Source: Gymnopilus junonius (lineage: Eukaryota; Basidiomycota; Agaricomycetes; Agaricales; Galerinaceae). Taken from it: 64,000 nucleotides of DNA. The position numbers were made by a program, and so were the translations under genes. This document shows, piece by piece, positions 37,599 through 48,424 of the stretch. The notes beneath the pieces were generated by a model. It saw only the letters and a program-made list of their open reading frames with translations. It did no database searches and was not told the DNA's origin. Every line of letters starts with the position of its first letter. Position 1 is the first letter of the stretch. The stretch lies in contig JADNYJ010000084.1 in the NCBI GenBank assembly GCA_015501075.1, positions 62,001 through 126,000 on the forward strand, in the 5' to 3' direction.

Positions 37599-39013
37599 AT
37601 GTTCGCTTCACTCACAGTCTACGCTCTCTTGGCTCTCAGGATCTGCACTGTCAGTGCATTCCCTGCCTACCAGTCGCTTGCTGGACTTACCCGCGACCAA
37701 CTGGACACCGTCGTGCCGACGCTCGCCTACAGTCCACCCCAGCCACTACCGGGGCCCCTGAAGGATGATTCGTCCATACTGGTCTACGACGCTGCCCATC
37801 CTTACCAGCCTCTCAGGCCGGGTGATCAACGTGGTCCCTGCCCCGCCTTGAATACTCTCGCATCTCATGGGGTACGTGTAGTACCTACTATTGGTCTTGA
37901 TATCTTACTAATAATATTATCAAATAGTACCTTCCTCGCAATGGAGTCGCTACTCCTGTGCAAATTATTAACGCAGTGCAGCAAGGCACGTACTCATTCA
38001 AATGTGTTCTAGTTTCGATTTCTTAACGCTTCCCCTAATAGGATTCAACTTGGAAAACTCCTTCGCTCGTTTCCTTGCCTTGTCGACGTTCCTTGTCAAT
38101 GGCAACCCTATCACTAACTTGATGAGTATCGGAGGCGTAACTCCATTGACCGGCCAGAACCCCCCTGCTCCTGCAACTGTATCGGGTCTTAATACCCATA
38201 ACAATTGCGAAGGTGAATATCAGGGCTTGTGAACCTTGTTTTCGTCTTCTTCATTACTGACTTGAAAAATTTTACTCAACAGGTGATACCAGTATGACTC
38301 GTGGTACGTATGTTTCATTTTCTCTTAATTCATTTGGGTCATAATTTTTAATTTAGCGGACACCTACTACGGTGACAACCACTCCTTCAATGAGACTCGG
38401 TTCCAGAATGTAAGGTTACTATCTTGAATCCATTCGTTAGCACTAAACATTTCTTTAATAGTTCGTCCGATTCAGTAATGAATTCGGAGCTGGAAAATAC
38501 AACTATACAGTCGCGGCTCACTTGCGCGAGTTCCTCGTTGAAGAATCCATTGCGAACAACCCCGAGTTCACTCTTGTATCCCCCCGTCTCTTCACTGCTT
38601 TCGGTGAATCCGTCTTCCCTGTCAACTTCTTCATCGACGGACGTGACAAGAGCGGTCAGTTGGACCTTGGCGTGGCCCGTAGCTTCTTCCAAAACATGAC
38701 CTTCCCTCGCAACTTCTATCGTCGCGATGGCGCAGTCAACAACGTTGGACAAGACGTCGTGACCAACTACTATCCCTTCACTCCCGGATACAATGCCAAC
38801 GGTGTCAACAGCTTTGTTGTCGACCCCACGTCCGCCACCTTGTCCCAACCCTGCCTTCGTTACACCAACTTCGTAAACAACAACATCAAGTTGCTTTACC
38901 CCAACCCCACCGGACTTCTCTTGCAATCGCTAAAGACCAACTTACAATACTTGTACGAGGCTACCGTTGCGGCAGGTGACGGTTGCACTCAAGTCTTCCC
39001 TTACGGCCAATAA
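37599..39013 (+). CDS. Unspecific peroxygenase (heme-thiolate peroxidase), copy B
   Basis: Paralog of the gene at 1.6-3.0 kb. Six exons (37599-37871, 37928-37985, 38042-38212, 38283-38303, 38357-38409, 38462-39013) encode 375 residues. The signal peptide ends near VSA-FPAYQSL. The heme Cys is in PCPALNTLASHG. The EGD-x-S-x-x-R motif spans exons 3 and 4, NHSFNETRF follows, and the Arg/Glu acid-base pair is in SPRLFTAFGESVFP. The end is TQVFPYGQ. All catalytic residues of long peroxygenases are present. Intron 2 (37986-38041) has a GC donor that phase demands. As a secreted H2O2-dependent oxygenase it probably acts on plant-derived or other aromatics; the natural substrate is unknown. Confidence 0.92.
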
Positions 39014-41569
39014 TTGTCTATATCGGAGTGTAATACTTGTATTTATTGTATTCTAACAAAGGGTTATATAGGTGCCTATAGAGTAGGCTCGTTTTCGACA
39101 GTCTTTGACTATCTTACTTTCTAAATATATGAATCTTTTGCGACCCGTTCTATCTATACCAGCGAGACATTTTCAGTTAAGAGTCTTCTCTCTATAACAA
39201 CGTAAAAGGTACTGAACAGAATAAGTGGGTTATATAGAACGGCTTAAATATGAGCTATGAGATACGGATGAAAAATGCAGGGAAAGCAGCCGCAAATGAA
39301 TCGAAAGTCTAAGATAAACTAAGGTCCAACGTCGTTAGTATAGAAAATGTCTTCGGATACAATAGGCTAGTTAGCACCGTAAGAAGCACGCCCTCTCAGC
39401 TATTAAGGATAGACAGTAAATCAAAATATTCTTAAACAAGAATGAGGTCCACTAATGTGGGAGTCGGGGAGACTGGCGATGAATCAGAAGTGCAGAGTAT
39501 TCGATTGAAGGGGTTGCGAAGAAGCGTAGTTGAGTAGACCGCAAGTACAGATAGCGCAGAATTGTGGAAATACGTAGAGACTATTTTATTTGGCTCAGGC
39601 TTGACCAAGTCGCAAGAGGTCAAGGAGTTTCGACTGAGTTGAATCTGACCGAGTTGAATTGTGCGTGGAAGTGGCACGTGCGATTACCAGCCATGTGTCG
39701 GAAATTTCCGGACTCATTTCCTGTTGACTTTGCTGTCGGTCGCCCCCAAAGTCGCCCAGCTGATTCCTCAGAATTTCTTAGTTCGAAAAACGTTGCTGGC
39801 GCTCTAGATATGTTCCGTATGGTCATCCGTCTTGTGTCCGAGCTGAACTTGGCGGAGTAGAAGGATGGGTGACTCTAGGCTCCCAGGGACGCCCTGAAAA
39901 CTATCCAGGTCCACAACTGCACCGAAATCATGAATGTGAGTCCATTCAGGCCTATTTTAGTTTCATTTTCGTTCCGATAATATTTTCTGTTTTACAAGAC
40001 CTTTGACCCGTCACGGCCCATGACGCTAAATGCTCAGGTAAGAAATAGCGGGATCTGAGGAAGAATGCATGCTATTTTAGGCCATTTGGTGAGCCGATCT
40101 GCGCTTTTTCTGTATTGCACCCGTTCGCATCACCCCTGTTAATGCATTACCTTCATCGCGCACCAACTTGAGCGATATTATCGCCACCTCCTTCGAAGTT
40201 CGTCTATGTATTTTTCACTTTTTTCCTCATTTACCTTTCACTCATCGACATCGCTAGGATCTTTGGTCTATTCCTCTAAATCGGATTCATACTTACGCTT
40301 TTTTTTCCGAACAGAAATGCTGCGCCGCTTCATTCGTCTCCTTGTTCTGCTCCCTCCTGCCAATTTCTTTCTCTATGCTCTTTGCTCTGTCCGTTCTTTG
40401 TCGAAAATCCCGGCTTTATTGGTTGGTCTTCAGCGAAACGTGGACAGTACTTATGTCATATTGTCTCGGACATAATGATTTTCGGTTTGTGGGTGGCCCT
40501 CAACTGCGTCCAAAATGGCCAACAACGTTCTCCCACCGCCTCTGCCAATTTTTAGGGTCTGATCCTCAGCATACTAACATTGATCTCAGCTTCCACGGGC
40601 GACTGCCTTGTCTCTGATCTTGATGTCCCTCTCTCCTTTCAACAAGGTTGCTTATAAATTCGTGCAATATGTCGGAGTGACTTCTAATATTGGCTCCCAA
40701 GATCTATTCTTCTCGAACTTTCTGTCCCTTCAATTATTCTTCTGATTAGTCTAACTATCTTTTGTGCTTGTCGTAACTTCAGTCTGCGGCTTTTTTAAAT
40801 AAATATTAATGCCATGCACATCGCGAGGCTCGCCTTTCGAATACAGACAGATTCAGATAAAGGTATAATTAGGCGATTTATTTATATTTCGACTAAAGCA
40901 ACCAGACCTTATTCACTCGCAGGAATAGGTAGTTAAAGAGCATAATCAACGCCAACGCAACTTGCCTGTGCTCGAGAAAACAACGGACATTTAGGATGAT
41001 TCCAGGTCCTTTAGCTTCGTGAGCTTGAAGTTGAACGTTGAACATCAAGAAGTCCTTCAGCTGATATGATCCTGCTATCTGAGATTTGACGCCCGGAGGC
41101 GCAACACGTAAATTGCCATCAACCCAGCCTCAAGCGGAATGTCCAATGAACTATATCACACCGATGAGATGCTGTACTACTTGTTTTATCTCAAGTCTTG
41201 ACCCGGTTGGGAAAATACCAAATGCTAGCGACCACAAAATTCGTCTAGGAATTTCTCGGTGATGTGAGAGGATGGCAAGGTGATAATGTTTGACGGAGAT
41301 TTGGTATTAAATCATGGCGTTGATGATCGAGCAAGTAATTTCGACAGTGGTTCTTCTGGACAGCCTTTTGAGTAATTTACGATAGAGGGCTTTCTCCATT
41401 CGTAGATTGGCTTGAGTAATTTTACCTATAAAAGATCTCAGTTTGAAAGTGAACTCCTCCAAGTTGTGCTCTCTCTCAAGCAATAATTTCATCCAGGAAA
41501 CTAAGTAACTTCTGTGACCTTTGACTACTGGTACTTTACCTTCCTGACCCGTGAAGTATACAGGTAAAA
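39014..41569. other. Intergenic, no supported gene
   Basis: About 2.5 kb with short ORFs only (98 codons at 39564-39860, 91 codons at 40342-40617), neither with a recognised motif. The stretch near 40.1-40.8 kb is pyrimidine-rich on the + strand. Confidence 0.4.
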
Positions 41570-42559
41570 ATGCCGTTCAAAGGTTTTCGTGAGCTTGTGT
41601 TTCTTGCTGCCTATGTCGTGATAGGTATTGCCACCCCCCTCAAAAATGTATGGTGGTCTACTTATGATGGTCCTGCTTTATGCTAATTACAACCTTTGGT
41701 GCTTCTGTAGAGTCTGGCAAGTGAACTCGTGCAAACACCGGCAGGAGTCCTTCCCAAATCAAACATCCACGCCGTTCCTCATGGTGCGTTGGTACATCAG
41801 ACAGCTATCGGGGTTCAGGTCATAGCTTCCAACGGGACTATTCTTCATTTCGTCCCCATCCCAGAAGGAAAGCCTGATGTAGGTCTGCTTCCAAGGCTAA
41901 CTTCAAATACAATCGGTCGGCGTAATTTACCAAATGGTTACCTTGCCCAAGCGAACTGGGGCAATAAAGGTACAAGCCCTATCTCATTCTTCAGCACCAA
42001 TTGGACTGTTCCTCCCACCCCCGCCAGCTGGGATGGGCAACTTCTCTACTGGTTCAACGGTATCGAACCCAGTAGCGGTGTCGGGATTTTACAACCTGTA
42101 TTGCAATACGGCCTATCCGGAATTGGAGGGGGGAGATTTTACTCCATTGCGTCCTGGTGGCTCATCGGCAACCACGGTTATCATACAAACCCTATTGAGG
42201 TGTCGCCAGGAACATCTTTGCAAGGCCTCATGACGCTGACAGGCACGTTGACTTCCGGAAATGTGACGACGTATAACTACGAGTCGACTTTCGTGGGCTT
42301 CCCGAACACCACTATTTCTGCATCGTCGACCGAAGAACTCAAGTGGGCCTTTGAAGTCCTGGAGGTCTACAATACAAAATCAGTCTCAGACTTGCCCATT
42401 GGAAATACCGTGTTCTCTGGAATCAACGTTACTTTCCAGAACGGCCAGCAGCCCTCTTCCATTCCTTGGACCACGATCAATCACGATGCGACTGATGGGA
42501 TTACTATGAAGATCCTCTCGAGTTCAGGGTCCAATGGCTCACTTCTGCTCACATATTAA
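41570..42559 (+). CDS. Secreted protein of unknown function
   Basis: Exon 1 (41570-41617, MPFKGFRELVFLAAYV) and exon 2 (41711-42559) give a 298-residue protein with an N-terminal signal peptide ending near SLA-SE. The mature part has LVQTPAGVLPKSNIHAVPHG, many Asn-x-Thr/Ser sites and a beta-rich, Trp-containing core (FFSTNWTVPPTPASWDGQLL, QYGLSGIGGGRFYSIASWW). It resembles a fungal family of extracellular proteins, some labelled as immunogenic surface antigens in other fungi; that likeness is from memory and weak. The first donor would be GTGATA, needed to keep phase; a GTATTG donor nearby breaks it. No catalytic motif is visible. Confidence 0.7.
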
Positions 42560-43065
42560 AATGAAGTATATCTTGAAATTTGGTCGGTGAGCAGGCTTCT
42601 AGCGTTATTCACGAGCAAAGATTACTTACTTTATTCTGTTTAGCACGCCAAGCTACAATCGTGCACGCCCTCTTCAGTACTTTACGTAAATAAAATTTAT
42701 GATTTCCATTAAAATGCCAATTGACGTGTTGCTGTGCTCAGAAGAACTCACTAAGTGGATGCACACTGATTTGAGTTAATATGGCCAGTGATTAATCGAT
42801 TAACGCTTATGATCCATCCTTATTAACAATATAATCTAATACCCCACGGAAAATATAAACGACAGTCGGGCTTGTCGAATGCAACAAGTGGCGATGATCG
42901 TAGGTCAGCTACTACAGACGACGTTGGCGGTGCTGAGAGCGATATCGGTAGTATCGAACCTTCCACAGGCTTGAAGCAGGTGCAAGAGGCAGAGGGATAG
43001 CAGAATGTGGACTGGAGATACGCACGACTCAGTCTGAATTTCAGACTTAATGTGAAAGTGAATAG
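42560..43065. other. Intergenic, no supported gene
   Basis: AT-rich 3' flank of the secreted-protein gene. Nothing recognisable. Confidence 0.4.
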
Positions 43066-46015
43066 TGCCTCATTTTACGTAGTGCAAGCGGCGATGAGGA
43101 TGGCATGTTGTAGTTGTTGACCTGGCGTTGGTTGTGAAATTTGAGGTCTGGAAGCTGTAGACGGAATTTGCAGAATAGGAGTTGGGATTGGAGAGATCGA
43201 CGACGACGGCGTCGGCGACTCGGTTTATAATTGGATAGGGTATTACAGGAAAAGGGGCGATGTTGTGTGAGTGGAACCTGCCATACTCGAGTACCACCAG
43301 CTGGAGGGCTTCGTCGGATCTGCGCGTGCGTAAACCAAAGACCAATGTAAATAATGAAAATTAAAAAGCATAAAAATTAATATTACCTGTGCTAACAACC
43401 AAAGCTTGCCACGCCACGAGCACGACTTTCTTACTCGCCATTGGTCATCTTAGCCTCAGCCTCCTTCTATCGATCCATGACCAACCCGTGTGCTATCCGT
43501 TTCTTCCACGCCTGACGACATCTTCCTTTCATCCTTTCTCGATTCTTGTGGGAAGTTGATGCCTTGGTATCTGCCAAACAAGCTAGCCTGCAAATCTGAA
43601 GACGCCGCTCCGGCATCGAGAACGCCCTTCCTGGTGATAGGGGCCTGGCGTTGAGAGCGAAATGCACAGGATGTTTGAGACCCATCCATCAGGTTTAGGT
43701 GATTGGAATGAGAGGTTGGCGAACACCGCAAGAAATGAGAATGAGTGCTGGTGCAGATGGTATGGAGATGACGTTGTACTTGCTGCAATAGGAGTTGCAG
43801 TGTCTATGGCTAAAACGACGGTATTGTGGGATTGGTAGACGTTTGAGGAGAATAAGCCAAATCTGCGCGATGAACGCAGCAGGTGGCGGTGAGGATGAAA
43901 CGGCATTGATAACCAGCATCGCCATCGCCGCCGCCGCCAATGGAGCTGACGTGGGATGTGGAAGGAAGGAAGGAAGGTTGACGTTGGGGCCCACTGCCCA
44001 GGAGATAGAGTTTTCCAGTCTTAAATTATGCTTCCCTCCTCGATGCGACAAAATGCGGGTTGCAGAGGATAATACCTGCAGTAGACGCGTTGAAGTTCCC
44101 TGCAGGCCCAAAGTGGTAGTGTTGGTGGTGGCAAATGCGGTGTAGAATCTGCAGACGTAGCTAACGTTGTTGGAAGAGCTTTTAGACTAAACCGTGACTT
44201 GAACGAATGCTGATACTATACTGCAAGTAGCGGTAGCGGAGGGCGCGCCTCTTATGGTGCTGAATGAGCCTGGATCTTCCAATTTTACTTGAAGCAAAAT
44301 ACAGGAGACGGTGACGTCGATGAACCTGGATGTGTCGCGCGAATCAGCCCAAAGTCAGATAATTAAGAATTAAACTCAATGTTTACCTCTCTTTGACGAC
44401 CACATGCCGTGTCCTCGAGCTGACTTCTTCCTTCTTACTTGCTATCGCCATCGCCAACTCCACCTTAAGCTCAAGCTTCCTAATCCCGATGGGAACCCTT
44501 CCCGTTCGCGGCTCTTCCGCGCCTTCAGAGTCTTTGGACGCCATCTTCCTTTCGAGATATCCATCTCTCTTTAAATCCCTAAGCATACGCGGTGTATCTG
44601 ACAGAGATTATCATCTTGAGAACGAGGAAGTCGTTCCGGCCCTGACATTGCAACTGGGTAGTGTTCATCTCCGTAATGCAAGCCTGCCCTGCCGACCCAT
44701 GCTGCGAGATGGGTTTCGGCGATGTCGGCGCTGATGCGACAGCAAGAATGGAACGTCATGAAGGGCGCTTGAGGCCCATTCGTCAACGTTGGGAAAATCA
44801 ATAATTGAATTTGGAAAGAGAGGTTGGGCGAACGTGGTAAGGTAAGTAGTCACGTGGGTGGAATGGTAGTTGAACTTCAACTTCGAAATTGCGGCTGATG
44901 TTTCGACCATTAATATTCGAATTGCTGCTGGCGATGCTAACGCGAGTGGAGGTAGAGGTGACGGTGATGGTGGTAGTGATGTGGAAGCTGTGGATGGAGT
45001 CGACTGAGTAGGAGATGGAATTGGTTTGATGAAATACGATGGATGTTGGCTTGGTCGACATGTGATGAGGAGGATCCGGTAAAAGAGTATTTTTGGGGCA
45101 CGGAGAATTTGACATGGCAGCTAGCGCTGGTGCTGATGCCAGTAGTGCAGGTGCCATAGCAGAACCTACGCCAAAAAATCAAACGTTGATCATAAAATTA
45201 ACGTTCAAATCAATATCACCTACCTCGAGAACCACAGGTCCACAGCCCACAATCCGACTTCGACTTTGACTTCCATTCCTCCCTCGTGCTCGCTACTACA
45301 AACTATCAACCACAGCCTCCTTTTCGGGAACCCGCCCCGGGAGGCGAAGGAATTGAAGCAAAGATGTTGGCGAAGGGGAGCAAGGCTGACGTGCACTGAA
45401 AGCGGCTGATGTCGTTGATGGCGGCATTGCTGACGCTGGGGGTGGTAATCGAGCTGAAGATGGCTTTGATGAAGTAGGAATTGCGGTTGAGGTGTCCAAT
45501 AACGGTGTTGAGGGTCGGGTCGACATTTGAGTGGAACTTGAAGGTTGGGATGAGATTGGCGAGTTTGGAAAACTGGTCATAGCAGCTACAGGAGCTGGTT
45601 CCAGAGCTGGTAACTCGGATAGAGGCACCGCTGGATTTACGCGTACGTCAACTGAAAATCAACATCAATATTTTAAAAATGGGATAAAATCAATATTACC
45701 TAGGCCATATCCACGGCTCACAAGTCAACATTCTTGGTCCCCTCAAGCTCACTGCCACCGACGTTAGCCTCAAACACCTTCCTCCGAACCCCTGACAGCT
45801 TCTCCAGGCCGAGTTACATTCAGTTCTTCTGCAGACCCGGCAGCATCCCCCCAGTACATCCTTCTTTGGATCGAGCGCATGGGCGGTGGGTCTGGCAGAG
45901 GCAGTCTTGACGGCCTGAAGATAACGTTTTCAACTTCAATGCTGGTGGTGCTCCTGCTGACGTGGTTGGAGACTGACGTGCTGAACCTTGTGAAGTGCTG
46001 CGACAGCTTCAATTT
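43066..46015 (-). repeat. Diverged tandem modules, Ser/Thr/Pro-rich gene-like
   Basis: On the reverse strand at least four related modules follow each other. Each has an intron-like stretch starting GTAATATTGATTTT or similar (donors near 43387, 44387, 45222 and 45701) and a Ser/Pro/Thr-rich coding stretch. Two modules align by eye as APVAAMTSFPNSP...MSTRPSTP and APALAAMSNSPCP...MSTKPTSI. The GAGAGGTTGGCGAAC block at about 43711 recurs at about 44817. ATCTTCCTTTC recurs at 43521 and 44542. No frame is open across all modules. It could be one large repetitive gene with many exons, a cluster of tandem gene copies in decay, or a non-coding repeat. Confidence 0.45.
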
Positions 46016-46019
46016 ACAT

Positions 46020-47590
46020 AGATTACTTAGGGTCCTAGAAAAGTGAAATCAGAAAAGAAACGAGAAAAAGAAAGAGAGTCATACATAGCACATGCTTCCC
46101 AAATACGTTGTCTCTATTCACCTTCCAGGTCATCTCTGGTACAAAATGCAGGTCCGCATCACGACGGGAGGTACAAATGTCACTAGGTCATCTCTGTCAA
46201 CGGAAAGCAGGTCTAGAAGTAAAAATTGCTGGTTAATGATGTAGACATGAAGTAATTTACTAGACCACATTACCGTTTACGAAGCAATAGTGGGCGTATA
46301 AGGCACAAAAGTGCGCGGGACGGCGAAAATAATGGTGCAGGAGAGCTTCACCGCTACCTCGGAAATTACCGCCAGTCACCCGATTGGACGTTAGCTAACT
46401 AACACGTCCGATTTCAATTTTTCCTATCCAGGCTCAGGTTGTCGAGATCTCATACCCATGCTTAAGCGCTTAAGAGCAACTGGCGAGCATCGTTGGTCAG
46501 GAGTGTTTTTTATTTCTAGTCATCTTTTCCTGCATTCTGCCAAGGGTTGATCAGCAACGTTCCCATCACGTGGCACAACGCGTCGAGCCTCGCGTCACGA
46601 ACATGGCACTCGTAACCGATAAATCCGCCTGCCATAATGACCCGGTTGTACATTTTAATTTTTTCAATTTACACACAAACAGCTTACCACGGCAGATCCA
46701 AAGGAAAGGTAACTCGCCTGAAGCGTGTACGTCGTCTTATTATATATTATGTTCTAGGGCGCATATTCTCGCCCAAATACCGTTGTTACGCTAAGAAATA
46801 CGAGTGATCGTCTACCACAATGATGCTCGATCCAACGAATTTCAGTGAAATCTTGACGCATATTAAATTTTCTATCATCATGAAGGGAACTATCGACATG
46901 TCGTGTCTCTTGAGTTAAATTTGATACACGGCGCATATGGCCAGTAGCTCAAGCTCTTCAATTCTCTCTGACAACCTGCAAGCTCTTCCGAACGATACCC
47001 CCTTTCCAGAATGTTGAACTTGACGATATTTCCAGCGAAAGCTTGAATGTCTGACGGGTCAAATAGACGCATTCTCACCACTTTAACTGCGCTTCCAAAC
47101 GTAGCATTTTGCTCTCAAGCTATTTTCGTCCTCTACCCCTGCCGATCCTATTCAAAGACAAACGCGGAACAGCTGACTATGTCTTCCAGCGTCTAATTGA
47201 CGTGCACCATCTACATTCGGTATTTTAAGACTCAGCTGACTGGTAGCTTATTTTGTATCTTATAATATCCTTGCGGTCATTGCGAGGACTGAGCTAAAAT
47301 ACTAGTGTCTCCACTCGTGAAACCGGTCTGGAGGTTCTAGAATTAAGTTATACGCGTACTTTGCTCGCGGTATTTTTGAACTTGGGGAATGTGACTGGGG
47401 TACTCCTCTGCCAGTGGCGAAGCTGCGTCGAATATCACTCCGAAAAGGAACATGTTAAACGAGAAGAAGGAACCTATGGGATTTCTTTAAGCATCGCTCC
47501 ATTTTGTGGTTCGGCAGCCGCACTGTGTGGTTCGGAACTTGGAGTAGACGAAGAAAGATATCTGATGGTCCTGAATAAATAGCGACCTTG
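46020..47590. other. Intergenic, no supported gene
   Basis: Short ORFs only. A purine-rich stretch (GAAACGAGAAAAAGAAAGAG) sits near 46050. No RNA gene or transposon end found. Confidence 0.4.
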
Positions 47591-47597
47591 GAAAATG

Positions 47598-47604
47598 TAT
47601 AAAA
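47598..47604 (+). promoter_or_regulatory. TATA box of the small-protein gene
   Basis: TATAAAA stands 91 bp before the ATG at 47689. It is followed by a pyrimidine-rich leader (TCTCATCTCTACTTCTCAAC) and the context CAAACATG, which together indicate a well expressed gene. Confidence 0.6.
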
Positions 47605-47688
47605 GCCAGGGGTTTCGAATAGAGGGCTTCTCCAGACTCAGTTGCACCTCGAAATTCGCATCTCATCTCTACTTCTCAACTCACAAAC

Positions 47689-48424
47689 ATGCCAGGCCTC
47701 GCATTGTCCCCCACCCTCGCCAAAGTCGACCTCTCCACCGCCGGAGGTCCCTCTGACGCCACCGTTGTCATCGTCGGACTCCCCAAGAAAAACGTTGGCA
47801 TCGTCTTCGGTGTAAGTCTATTTCAACTCCCCATCCCCACTCCCTCCCTTTCTCTATTCAATTCCAAACCCCGCATACTCACCCTTATCCTCACACTCAC
47901 CCACACACTTTCCTATTTTTTTTAGCAACGCACCGCGCAGTGGCTCCAGCGCTACAACACGTACCTCCTCAACACCGACAACATCGTCATCAACCCCCAG
48001 GCGCTCTGGGATGCTCCCTCGGACAACGGCCGTTTCTTGATCTCCCAGATCGTGCCCCCTGGCGCAGCTGAGGACCCCTCGGTCCTCTGCATGGGCCCGT
48101 ACACTGAGGATCGCAATATCGCTGTTTATTGCTCCCATAAGAAGGCTGGGTCTGGCAGCTTCGTGGAGAGCGATACTAAGCATAGCTTTGTGAGTCAATT
48201 GTGTGTAGAGTATGTTGGGATTGATTGACTTAGGCACTGTTTGATAGCACGAGTTCAAGATTGGGAGTAAGACTGCTATCGCGTTCACGATGGTGAGTTT
48301 TAGCACTTTGATCCCTTGATTATAGGAGCCTTGAGAATTGATGAAAACGACATAGGTCAATGCCGAGGACGGTGGCGACTCCGACTATCATGACACTGTT
48401 GTCGGCGTCGCTGTAGCATCGTAA
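47689..48424 (+). CDS. Small cytosolic protein of unknown family, 166 residues
   Basis: Four exons (47689-47811, 47926-48189, 48248-48292, 48356-48424) join in frame with canonical introns. The protein has no signal peptide or membrane helix. Alternating hydrophobic patterns (ATVVIVGLPKKNVGIVFG, TDNIVINPQALWDAPSDNG, VLCMGPYTEDRNIAVYCSHK, KIGSKTAIAFTM) suggest a compact beta-sandwich. The C-terminus is acidic then hydrophobic (AEDGGDSDYHDTVVGVAVAS). Codons are strongly C-ending in exons 1 and 2, unlike most neighbours, which fits high expression. I do not recognise the family. Small, abundant, leaderless beta proteins in mushrooms include lectins and defence proteins, but nothing here proves such a role. 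Confidence 0.8.

Noticed and set aside
38387..38926. 179-codon reverse-strand ORF
   Set aside because: It lies antisense to the last exons of peroxygenase B; Val/Glu-rich composition is that of a shadow frame.
47854..48360. 168-codon reverse-strand ORF
   Set aside because: It is antisense to exons 2-3 of the small-protein gene, which has canonical introns and a promoter.
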